Assembly (NCBI RefSeq): GCF_000284415.1
Contig: NC_017059.1
Location: forward strand, 736,945-743,359
Length of the DNA: 6,415 bases
Reading direction: 5' to 3'
Source: Pararhodospirillum photometricum DSM 122
Lineage (GTDB): Bacteria; Pseudomonadota; Alphaproteobacteria; Rhodospirillales; Rhodospirillaceae
Shown: positions 1-5,598 of the stretch, piece after piece
How the letters are laid out: every line of letters begins with the position of its first letter
How positions within the stretch are numbered: position 1 is the first letter of the stretch
Program-made: the position numbers and the translations under genes
Notes under the pieces: model-generated
What the model saw: only the letters and a program-made list of their open reading frames with translations
Told to the model about the DNA's origin: nothing
The model's database searches: none

Positions 1-1
1 G

Positions 2-778
2 GGCATGATGGCCGGCATGCTGCTGGGCGGGGCGGGCGCCCTGGCCGTGGTCGAGCCCTGGGGCCTGCCCACGACCTTAGGTCTGCTGGCCGGGGTGGTG
101 GCCCTGACCCTGGGGCCGGTGCTGGCTTGGCGGGAAACCGCCGCTCCTCTGGCCCGCCCGCCCGAGCCGGCCCGCCTGGGCGCCTATATTCGCCGCCCCG
201 GCGCCGGCGCCCTGGGCTTAGTGCTGGCGGTGTTTGCCCTGGGGCGAGCCATTGAGATGGCCTTGGCTCGCTTGCTGCTGGTCGATCTCGGGTGGTCGCT
301 GGCCAGCATCGGGCTGGTGGTGGCCACGGGCAACGCGGTCGCCGTCATCGTTGGCGCCGGGGTGGCCCCGCCGTTGGTCCGGCGCTGGGGGCCGCTGCGG
401 GTCACGCTGCTGGGCTTGGCGTTGGTCTGCGCCTCCAGCGCCGCCTGGGCCGGGCTGGCCCTCAGTGGTGAGGCCGTGCCGACGGGGCTGGGGGCCGGTC
501 TCGTGGCCCTGGGCGGCATGGGCAACGGGCTAGCCAGCGTTGCCGTGTTCACCTTGGCCTTTCGCTTTGCTCACGCGGGCATCCAAGCGGGCACTGATAT
601 GACCGTGTTGCAGTGTCTGCACGGCCTGGGGGAGGCCCTGGTTTTGCCGCTGGCCACCTTGCTCACCGCCCGGGCCGGCTATGGCGCCGGGTTTGCCCTG
701 GCGGTGGGTGCTGCGTTGGGGGCCGGTGGGGTGATGGTGGCGGTGCGCCACCGCCTGCCCCCTCCGGCAATCGGATGA
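2..778 (+). CDS. MFS transporter, C-terminal part (5' end cut by window)
   Basis: Inner-membrane secondary transporter of the major facilitator superfamily. The frame is open to the first base; the first Met is at base 5 but cannot be the true start, because only about eight hydrophobic segments remain of the usual twelve. Numbering from that Met, segments lie near residues 5-18, 21-42, 67-89, 100-120, 130-150, 160-185, 205-222 and 225-247. The polar Pro/Arg-rich stretch 43-66 fits the cytoplasmic linker between the two six-helix halves. The sequence QAGTDMTVLQ (195-204) before the last two helices resembles a segment I associate with RhtX/FptX siderophore importers and AmpG-like permeases, so uptake of a siderophore or cell-wall fragment is possible, but the substrate is not proven. 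It ends in TGA at 776-778 and is followed by an intergenic palindrome and, 89 bp on, a co-directional methyltransferase gene. Family call fairly safe, substrate open. Confidence 0.8.
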   Translation, partial: GMMAGMLLGGAGALAVVEPWGLPTTLGLLAGVVALTLGPVLAWRETAAPLARPPEPARLGAYIRRPGAGALGLVLAVFALGRAIEMALARLLLVDLGWSLASIGLVVATGNAVAVIVGAGVAPPLVRRWGPLRVTLLGLALVCASSAAWAGLALSGEAVPTGLGAGLVALGGMGNGLASVAVFTLAFRFAHAGIQAGTDMTVLQCLHGLGEALVLPLATLLTARAGYGAGFALAVGAALGAGGVMVAVRHRLPPPAIG

Positions 779-786
779 AGGAAGGG

Positions 787-820
787 AAGGCTGGGGAGGC
801 GGGCCTCCCCAGACCCCTCG
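787..820 (-). repeat. Intergenic palindromic repeat, copy A
   Basis: Perfect 10-bp dyad: CTGGGGAGGC at 791-800 and GCCTCCCCAG at 803-812, with a 2-nt centre so the innermost pair must open. Flanks are AAGG on the left and ACCCCTCG on the right, which puts it in the opposite orientation to copies B and C. It lies between the transporter stop and the methyltransferase start. No T-run follows on the plus strand, so it is a weak candidate for an intrinsic terminator; it may act as an mRNA-stabilising or attenuating hairpin, or simply be a REP-type element. Strand is given relative to copy C. Confidence 0.85.
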
Positions 821-854
821 GTCCTGGTGGTCCTGCGTCCCCCTTGTTCTTGTT

Positions 855-860
855 GGGAGA
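855..860 (+). promoter_or_regulatory. Ribosome binding site of methyltransferase
   Basis: GGGAGA lies 7 nt before the ATG at 868. It decides the start, because the frame stays open far upstream, through an ATG at 775 and back to 613. None of those upstream starts has a comparable Shine-Dalgarno sequence. Confidence 0.7.
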
Positions 861-867
861 GTCTTGG

Positions 868-1485
868 ATGAGCTTGGTTGAATCTTTTGTCGATACCGTG
901 GCCCGCCGTCCCGGTGGGGTCATCGGGCGGTTGTTGTACCGCCATCCCGTGGGGCACGAGGTCGGCTTTCGCCGCGCCTTGGCTGCCGTGCCGGTGGGCC
1001 CGGGGGATCGGGTGCTGGAGGTCGGATGCGGGGCCGGCGTGTTCTTGAAGCGGGTGCTGGCCCAAGGCGCCACGGCGCTGGGGGTTGATCATAGCTCCGA
1101 CATGCTGGCCGAAACCGTGCGCGCCAATGCCCTGGCCGTCGCCACCAAACGCCTGACGGTCGAGCAGGCCGACGCCGCCCACCTGCCGGTCGCCGATGCC
1201 AGCGTTGAGCGGGTCTTCTGCTTCAACGCCTTTTTCTTTTTCCCCGAGCCCGAGGCCGCCCTGGCCGAGATGGCCCGGGCCCTGCGCCCTGGCGGCCGCC
1301 TCGCCCTGGTGACGGCGGCCGACAGTGGCCAGGGCTGGATGGCCTGGGCCTTTGGCCCGGTGGTGACGCGCATGCGCTTCTACACCCCCGACTCCCTGGC
1401 CGCCCTAGCCCGCACCGCCGGCCTTAGCGTGGACACCGTCATCCCCTTACCCGGCGACAGCCTCCTCCTCCTCGCCCACAAATAA
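868..1485 (+). CDS. Class I SAM-dependent methyltransferase
   Basis: A 205-residue soluble methyltransferase of the Methyltransf_11/25 (UbiE-like) type; the acceptor substrate cannot be told from sequence. The Rossmann fold is recognisable: motif I VLEVGCGAG at residues 49-57 (SAM binding), GVD with acidic D74 at the end of strand 2 (ribose hydroxyls), D102 in the ADAAHLP segment beside the adenine, and LRPGGRL at 139-145 after strand 4. A run of four phenylalanines (122-125) precedes the PEPEAALAEMARAL helix, where related proteins often have a hydrophobic HxFPDP-like segment. The N-terminal 45 residues are probably a substrate-side cap. Length is normal for a minimal member. The start follows the GGGAGA site; the longer frame upstream would translate repeat copy A. 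It ends in TAA, 41 bp from the stop of the convergent channel gene. Co-transcription with the transporter is possible; no promoter is evident in the 89-bp gap. Confidence 0.88.
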   Translation: MSLVESFVDTVARRPGGVIGRLLYRHPVGHEVGFRRALAAVPVGPGDRVLEVGCGAGVFLKRVLAQGATALGVDHSSDMLAETVRANALAVATKRLTVEQADAAHLPVADASVERVFCFNAFFFFPEPEAALAEMARALRPGGRLALVTAADSGQGWMAWAFGPVVTRMRFYTPDSLAALARTAGLSVDTVIPLPGDSLLLLAHK

Positions 1486-1487
1486 AC

Positions 1488-1522
1488 GGAGGGGTCTGGG
1501 GAGGCCCCGCCTCCCCAGCCTT
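1488..1522 (+). repeat. Intergenic palindromic repeat, copy B
   Basis: Same element as copy C with 33 of 35 matching positions: left arm CTGGGGAGGC 1496-1505, loop CCC, right arm GCCTCCCCAG 1509-1518, flanks GAGGGGT and CCTT. It starts 3 nt after the methyltransferase stop and ends 5 nt before the stop of the convergent gene, filling the 41-bp gap. Opposite orientation to copy A. Confidence 0.9.
1496..1518. terminator. Probable bidirectional terminator between convergent genes
   Basis: A 10-bp GC-rich perfect stem with a 3-nt loop is the only structure between the stops at 1485 and 1527. It is symmetric, so it can form in either transcript. Downstream sequence is pyrimidine-rich on the plus strand (CCTTCCCTCTAAC) and contains GTTTATTTG on the minus strand, but neither is a true T-run. 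The terminator role therefore rests on position and stem strength. Confidence 0.55.
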
Positions 1523-1526
1523 CCCT

Positions 1527-3404
1527 CTAACTCCCCTTACGCCACGGCCGCCACATCCACGCACTCGCCACCGCCACCGCCGGTGTCTCCCCCTCGACCA
1601 CCGGCGGATCGGCGGCCGGTTCGACGGGTTGGTGATGGACCGACCCAGGCGGCGGATACGGGATCGACCCCTTCAACTCAGCAATGCGCTCGTCCGGGAA
1701 ACGGGGCAGGGGCAGGCTGCCCGCCTCGCGCCACGCCCGCACCTGGGCCTCGGCCGTCTCGCGCAAACCGGGATCCGTGGGGGTGTCGCGGCCCAGATGG
1801 AGGGTTTGCCCGGGCAGGGCAAAGGCGGCGCCACTGGCGGCCACCACATCCATCACCTGAAGGGTCAAATCCTCCTGGACCTCGAGAAAGTCCGCATAGT
1901 CCTCGGCACGGACATAGGCGAACATCTCGAGATCCACACAATCGCGACTCACCCCGCGAAAGCGAACCCGGGCCGGGGTCGGATCGACCCTGGGGTGGGC
2001 ATAGAGCAACTCGCGCAGCGTGACCAGCAAGTAACGGATCTGGTCCGGCGTGGTATCGAGACGCAGACTGAGAATAGGGTGAAACCAGAACATATCGCGG
2101 CGCGAATAGTTCTCGATCGACACTGCCGCCAACTCGCCATTAGGAATACTGACCACGGTGCGGGCCAAGGTGCGAATCCGTGTCGAGCGCAAGCCAATGT
2201 CTTCGACAGTCCCCAAGGTGGTCCCGACTTTGCAGAAATCACCTTCGCGGATCGGTCGGTCGGCGATCAGCATCAGGCTGCCCACCAGATTTTCGATGGT
2301 CTTTTGCGCCCCCAGCGCCACGGCCAGACCGCCGATGCCCAGCGCGGCCAAGCCGGCGCTGACATCAAAGCCCGAGGTGTCCATCACCACGATGACCGCA
2401 CCGGCCAGAATGACCACCTTGCCGGTACGCTGAAAAAAGCGCACGGCGGCCAGGGCGCCGGTTTTGCCCTGGCGCGACATGCGATCCAAACTAGCGGCGC
2501 TGAAGGCATCAACGATACGCCACAAGAACCAAGCCAGACCGATCCAGCCCACCATCTCGGCCAAGGCCCCCAGGGTCTGGCGCGCCACCACCGACACCCC
2601 AAGGTACAGGCCGCCCAGGGCAAAGGCCCAGACCGCGAGACACACCCGAAAGGGCGCCAGCGCCGCCTCGATCAAGCGGCGATACAAGCCCTGTTCCTCG
2701 CGGCGCAAGGCCACGGCCGCCCCCAGCCGGATCAAGGCGGTGAGCAGGCTGCTCGCCAGATAGGCCACCACCGCAAGCCCCAGAAGGGCACCCCAGTGGG
2801 TGAGGGGCACCCCGCGAAAGCGCGGCCCCTCGTCGAGGCCAGAGGGTAGCAGCCGCTCGAGAAGACCAGAGGCCACTTGGTCGGTGAGGGCGGGAAGCTG
2901 GGTGACGGTGGTGCTGGAGACCAGCCAGATCAGGGTGTCGTCGGGGCCGGGAAGGCGCTGGGCCAACAGATCCACCGGACCGTCGGCGGTGCGCACGGTG
3001 GCAAAGCGCTCCAGATTGGGGTCCAGCCCGTCATCGAGACGGCCCTCGGGGGCCGTGCTCAGGCGCGAGGCCGGCTCCAAAAAGCCCCCCTTGTCGAGGA
3101 TGCGCTGTAAGGCCAAGGCAAGATCAGGGCCGCTTAACCCCTTGCGGGCGGCCCGACGAGTCGGCACATCGAGATAGGCGGCGGCCCGCCCGTAATCCTC
3201 CTCGGCCATGGCCTTGAGCAGGCCGCGCACCATGCCCTCAGGCGTTTCCCGCCCCAGAGCATCGCGCACCACGGGGGCAGCGGGGGCGGCGGGGGCCGTG
3301 GGCAGGGGATCCACCGCCCGGGCCGATCCGGGCGCCAAAGCCAAAACCATAACAATCCCCAGGACAAGCCGGGAGAGGAGGCAACGCGGCGTCGAGGAAC
3401 TCAT
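1527..3404 (-). CDS. MscS-family mechanosensitive ion channel with N-terminal periplasmic domain
   Basis: Large MscS-type channel of 625 residues, presumably releasing solutes on hypo-osmotic membrane tension. Residues 1-30 form a signal peptide with a hydrophobic core and a GSARA end, cleavage likely at 30/31. A periplasmic domain follows (about 31-200), with [21 protein letters not shown] near 54-74, a pattern seen in long MscS relatives. Hydrophobic helices lie near 203-232, 247-272, 277-300 and 326-343. The pore-lining helix is about 346-372, rich in Gly and Ala, leading into [19 protein letters not shown] (371-389). The MscS beta domain then carries [15 protein letters not shown] (398-412) and VSIPNGEL (418-425); a C-terminal alpha/beta domain runs to about 540 and a Pro-rich tail to 625. 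The frame extends 40 residues upstream to 3524, but the Met at 3404 has the signal peptide directly behind it and a GGAGA site. E. coli MscS is about 286 residues; this resembles the larger family members. The stop is TAG. Divergent from the chemoreceptor gene. Confidence 0.9.
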   Translation of the reverse strand: MSSSTPRCLLSRLVLGIVMVLALAPGSARAVDPLPTAPAAPAAPVVRDALGRETPEGMVRGLLKAMAEEDYGRAAAYLDVPTRRAARKGLSGPDLALALQRILDKGGFLEPASRLSTAPEGRLDDGLDPNLERFATVRTADGPVDLLAQRLPGPDDTLIWLVSSTTVTQLPALTDQVASGLLERLLPSGLDEGPRFRGVPLTHWGALLGLAVVAYLASSLLTALIRLGAAVALRREEQGLYRRLIEAALAPFRVCLAVWAFALGGLYLGVSVVARQTLGALAEMVGWIGLAWFLWRIVDAFSAASLDRMSRQGKTGALAAVRFFQRTGKVVILAGAVIVVMDTSGFDVSAGLAALGIGGLAVALGAQKTIENLVGSLMLIADRPIREGDFCKVGTTLGTVEDIGLRSTRIRTLARTVVSIPNGELAAVSIENYSRRDMFWFHPILSLRLDTTPDQIRYLLVTLRELLYAHPRVDPTPARVRFRGVSRDCVDLEMFAYVRAEDYADFLEVQEDLTLQVMDVVAASGAAFALPGQTLHLGRDTPTDPGLRETAEAQVRAWREAGSLPLPRFPDERIAELKGSIPYPPPGSVHHQPVEPAADPPVVEGETPAVAVASAWMWRPWRKGS

Positions 3405-3414
3405 GGGTAACGAT

Positions 3415-3419
3415 TCTCC
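3415..3419 (-). promoter_or_regulatory. Ribosome binding site of MscS-family gene
   Basis: On the minus strand GGAGA stands 10 nt before the ATG at 3404. It favours this start over the upstream in-frame Met at 3524, which would add 40 Arg-rich residues before the signal peptide. Confidence 0.6.
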
Positions 3420-3510
3420 AGAAAACAGCACGACGGAGAAAAAGGCTTGCAAGAAGCCCCCCCGATGGCGAGCTAACCAGAGGGCGCGACAGCGCCGCTC
3501 CGCGCGGTTC

Positions 3511-3518
3511 AAGGAAGG
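3511..3518 (+). promoter_or_regulatory. Ribosome binding site of chemoreceptor gene (GTG start)
   Basis: AAGGAAGG lies 8 nt before the GTG at 3527. It supports a GTG start: the next in-frame Met codons (residues 23 and 24) fall inside the first membrane helix and would destroy it. Confidence 0.75.
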
Positions 3519-3526
3519 AAGCAAAC

Positions 3527-5227
3527 GTGAACTGGATTTCCAACACCAGCCTGGTGACCCGCGTTGTCGTCGGGATCGTGCTTGTCCTGGCCATGATGAT
3601 CGGCCTCACCTTGTACGGCATCGGACAGGTCAACGCGATCAGCGACAGTCTGGTGAGGATCAACCAGGTGAACGCCGTCAAGCAGCGCTACGCCATCAAT
3701 TTTCGAGGCAGCGTGCATGATCGAGCGATCGACCTGCGCGACGTGACCTTGATTGAGGATCCGGGCCAGCTCAAGGCCATTCTCGCCAACATCGAGCGCC
3801 TGGAGCGGTTTTACCAGGAGTCGGCCGGTCCGCTGGATCGGATCATGAATGAGCGCACTGATACCCATCCCGAGGAGCGCCGCATCCTGGCCGACATCAA
3901 GGCCACCGAGCAGCGCGCGGTGCCCTTGATCCGTCAGGTGATCGCCCAGGCACAAGGCGGGGCGCGCGCGTCGGCCCAAACCCTGGCCACCGGCCCGGCC
4001 CGCGAGGCCTTCATCACGTGGCTGGCCCAGATCAACCAGTTCATCGATTACCAGGAGGCGCAGAACGCCCAGGAGACCAAGAGCGCCCTGGAAACCGCGA
4101 CCGGTTTTGCCTCGTTGATGCTAGCCCTCACGGGTCTGGCTTTGGTGGTGGGCGGCTCGGTGGCGGTGTGGACCATCCGGGGGATTTTGCCCCTGCGCCA
4201 CTCCACGACCATCATGCTGCGATTGGCCGACAACGATCTGAGCGTGGACATACCGCCGGCCACCGCAACCAACGAGGTCGGGGCGATCTTCCGCAGCCTG
4301 CGGGTGTTCAAGAAGGGAGCCGAGGAACGCGTGGCCCTGGAGGAGGCCCAGGCCCGTCGTCAGGCGGAAAGCGAGCGCGAGCGGGTGCGGCTGATGAACG
4401 GTCTGGCCGATTCCTTTGAGGGCACGGTCAGTCAGGTGGTGCAGTCGGTGTCGGCGGCAGCCACCGCCATGGGGGCGGCGGGCCAGGAGATGGAAACCTT
4501 GTCCCACGACGTGGCCCAGCAGACCGCCGGCATCAGCGAGGCCTCCCGCCGTGCGGCCACCAACGTCGAAAGCGTGGCCGAGGCCACCGACCGACTGTCG
4601 CGAGCCATTGCCGACATCACCCGTCAGGTGGCGCTCACCCGCTCGGCCGGCGACGACGCCGTGACCAAAGCCGCCCACTCGCGCGAGACCGTGAGCAAGC
4701 TGATGGGCTCGGCCGAGCGCATCGGCGAGGTGGTGAGCCTGATTTCCAGCGTGGCCAGCCAGACCAATCTCCTGGCCCTCAATGCCACCATTGAGGCGGC
4801 GCGGGCCGGCGAGGCGGGCAAGGGCTTTGCCGTGGTGGCCGGCGAGGTGAAAAATCTGGCCAACCAGACCGCGCGGGCCACCGACGACATCGCGCGCCAG
4901 ATCGCCGCCATCCGCGACGTGGCCCAGGATACGGCCGGGGCGATCGAAGCCATTGCCGAGAGCATCCGCTCGGTGAGCGAGAACACCGCCGCCGTCTCGG
5001 AGGCGGCGGCCGAGCAGGACCAAGCCCGGCGCGAGATCACGGCAAGCGTCGAGCGCGCCCTGGCCGAGACCCGCGATGTCAACACCCGCATCACCACGGT
5101 GTCCGGCGCCGTTGAGTCCTCCGAGGCGGCTGCCGGACGCGTTCTGGCGGCCACCCACACCTTGAGCCGGCAATCCGAGGCCCTGAGCCGCGAAGTCGAA
5201 GGCTTCTTGCGCCAAGTCCGAAGCTGA
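3527..5227 (+). CDS. Methyl-accepting chemotaxis protein (4HB-type sensor, HAMP, MCP signal domain)
   Basis: Transmembrane chemoreceptor of 566 residues that would signal through CheW and CheA to the flagellar motor. Order: TM1 about 10-32; periplasmic helical sensor about 33-188, with [19 protein letters not shown] (55-73), a pattern typical of four-helix-bundle (4HB_MCP) sensors; TM2 about 193-217; HAMP about 218-270, ending in a charged helix; then the cytoplasmic coiled-coil hairpin. The conserved tip is clear at 405-449 ([20 protein letters not shown], then [20 protein letters not shown]). The coiled coil is Ala-, Glu- and Gln-rich on both sides, as in receptors methylated by CheR and CheB, but the protein ends in FLRQVRS and shows no NWETF-like CheR/CheB tethering pentapeptide. 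No chemotaxis kinase or adaptor genes lie nearby, so this is an orphan receptor; the ligand is unknown. The GTG start is supported by a strong RBS. Stop TGA, then a strong hairpin plus T-run. Confidence 0.95.
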   Translation: MNWISNTSLVTRVVVGIVLVLAMMIGLTLYGIGQVNAISDSLVRINQVNAVKQRYAINFRGSVHDRAIDLRDVTLIEDPGQLKAILANIERLERFYQESAGPLDRIMNERTDTHPEERRILADIKATEQRAVPLIRQVIAQAQGGARASAQTLATGPAREAFITWLAQINQFIDYQEAQNAQETKSALETATGFASLMLALTGLALVVGGSVAVWTIRGILPLRHSTTIMLRLADNDLSVDIPPATATNEVGAIFRSLRVFKKGAEERVALEEAQARRQAESERERVRLMNGLADSFEGTVSQVVQSVSAAATAMGAAGQEMETLSHDVAQQTAGISEASRRAATNVESVAEATDRLSRAIADITRQVALTRSAGDDAVTKAAHSRETVSKLMGSAERIGEVVSLISSVASQTNLLALNATIEAARAGEAGKGFAVVAGEVKNLANQTARATDDIARQIAAIRDVAQDTAGAIEAIAESIRSVSENTAAVSEAAAEQDQARREITASVERALAETRDVNTRITTVSGAVESSEAAAGRVLAATHTLSRQSEALSREVEGFLRQVRS

Positions 5228-5235
5228 TCAGGAAA

Positions 5236-5270
5236 CGAGGGGTCTGGGGAGGCCGCGCCTCCCCAGCCTT
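5236..5270 (+). repeat. Intergenic palindromic repeat, copy C
   Basis: Left flank CGAGGGGT, arm CTGGGGAGGC (5244-5253), loop CGC, arm GCCTCCCCAG (5257-5266), right flank CCTT. It is used here as the reference orientation. It starts 9 nt after the chemoreceptor stop. Confidence 0.92.
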
Positions 5271-5280
5271 CTCTTTTTTT
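5244..5280 (+). terminator. Intrinsic terminator of chemoreceptor gene
   Basis: The perfect 10-bp GC-rich stem of copy C is followed by CCTTCTCTTTTTTT, an uninterrupted run of seven T at 5274-5280. Stem, spacing and position just after the TGA at 5225-5227 fit a rho-independent terminator. Confidence 0.85.
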
Positions 5281-5315
5281 AAGGCCGGGGAGGCGCGGCC
5301 TCCCTAGACCCCTCG
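5281..5315 (-). repeat. Intergenic palindromic repeat, copy D (inverted partner of C)
   Basis: Reverse-complement copy of C with 33 of 35 matches, separated from it by 10 nt (CTCTTTTTTT). Its own hairpin is weakened: arms 5285-5294 and 5298-5307 carry one G-T wobble and one C/A mismatch. The differences from C are C at 5286 and T at 5305. It is followed by ATTTTTT at 5316-5322, which could give a second termination point. Confidence 0.9.
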
Positions 5316-5544
5316 ATTTTTTGGGGTCCGCGAAAAATTATGCCTTCCCGCACCGAAATCGCGCAACACTCTTGCGGGACGCAACGATTCCCGCTACCCC
5401 ATGCACCCACGGGCAGGCTGGCTCCTGACCGCTCCCACCCCCCCTCTGGGTAGCGCGTCGTTCCAGTCCCCGACTTTTCAGGCGTTGGCCGGAAGGGTCG
5501 GCGGGACGTTTCGAGGGGGGATCCGTCTCTGCTCTATCTTGGCA

Positions 5545-5561
5545 GGCCTCGCACCGAGGCC
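5545..5561 (+). other. Short perfect hairpin just before hoxF-like start
   Basis: GGCCTCG (5545-5551), CAC, CGAGGCC (5555-5561): a 7-bp GC-rich stem with a 3-nt loop, 37 nt before the ATG. Followed at 5567-5578 by the perfect palindrome CGCCCATGGGCG. Either could be an operator or an mRNA leader structure; chance is possible at this GC content. Confidence 0.4.
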
Positions 5562-5581
5562 GCGACCGCCCATGGGCGCGT

Positions 5582-5588
5582 GGAGGAG
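5582..5588 (+). promoter_or_regulatory. Ribosome binding site of hoxF-like gene
   Basis: GGAGGAG lies 10 nt before the ATG at 5599. It decides against the in-frame upstream ATGs at 5572 and 5401, which lack a comparable site. Confidence 0.8.
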
Positions 5589-5598
5589 ACAGACGACA

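Larger units (their letters stand above)
3405..3526. promoter_or_regulatory. Divergent intergenic region between channel and chemoreceptor genes
   Basis: These 122 bp must hold the 5' signals of both divergent genes if each has its own promoter (inference). I could not identify convincing -35/-10 pairs; TTGCAA at 3447-3452 is -35-like, but no good -10 follows at 16-18 bp. A small dyad, GGCTT (3444-3448) and AAGCC (3454-3458), overlaps it. Confidence 0.35.
5316..5598 (+). promoter_or_regulatory. Leader and promoter region upstream of hoxF-like gene
   Basis: No gene is supported here. It presumably holds the hydrogenase-operon promoter (inference). Visible structure: three alternating pentamers, CGCAA 5362-5366, TTGCG 5372-5376 and CGCAA 5380-5384, which form overlapping dyads; GCGGGA 5374-5379 with TCCCGC 5389-5394; a perfect 7-bp hairpin at 5545-5561; and a 12-bp palindrome at 5567-5578. 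No convincing sigma-70 or sigma-54 promoter was found. The hoxF frame is open from 5308, but the codons before 5599 give a Pro/Arg/Gly-rich sequence unlike the family. Confidence 0.45.

Noticed and set aside
820..835. Short tandem GGTCCTG repeat (820-826, 829-835)
   Set aside because: Only two 7-bp units; too short to separate from chance in GC-rich DNA.
1228..1246. T-rich tract encoding four Phe in the methyltransferase, considered as a frameshift site
   Set aside because: The frame is intact on both sides, with methyltransferase motifs before and after, and homologues have hydrophobic residues there; no sign of programmed slippage.
1629..2849. Long plus-strand open frame (406 codons) opposite the channel gene
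   Set aside because: It lies antisense to a well-supported MscS gene. Its product is His/Gln/Arg/Gly-rich with no domain, as expected from the complement of a GC-rich gene.
4121..5215. Long minus-strand open frame (364 codons) opposite the chemoreceptor gene
   Set aside because: Complement of the Ala/Glu-rich coiled-coil region; Gly/His/Leu-rich product without motifs. A coding shadow.
5372..5384. FNR/CRP-type site TTGCGGGACGCAA
   Set aside because: The arms are 5 bp with a 3-nt spacer (TTG-N7-CAA); FNR/CRP dyads need TTG-N8-CAA or similar even spacing, and the arm sequence is not TTGAT.
5540..5553. Sigma-54-like promoter TGGCAGGCCTCGCA before the hoxF-like gene
   Set aside because: Attractive because some hydrogenase operons use sigma-54, but the GG and GC elements are 2 bp too close, and the bases belong to a perfect hairpin.
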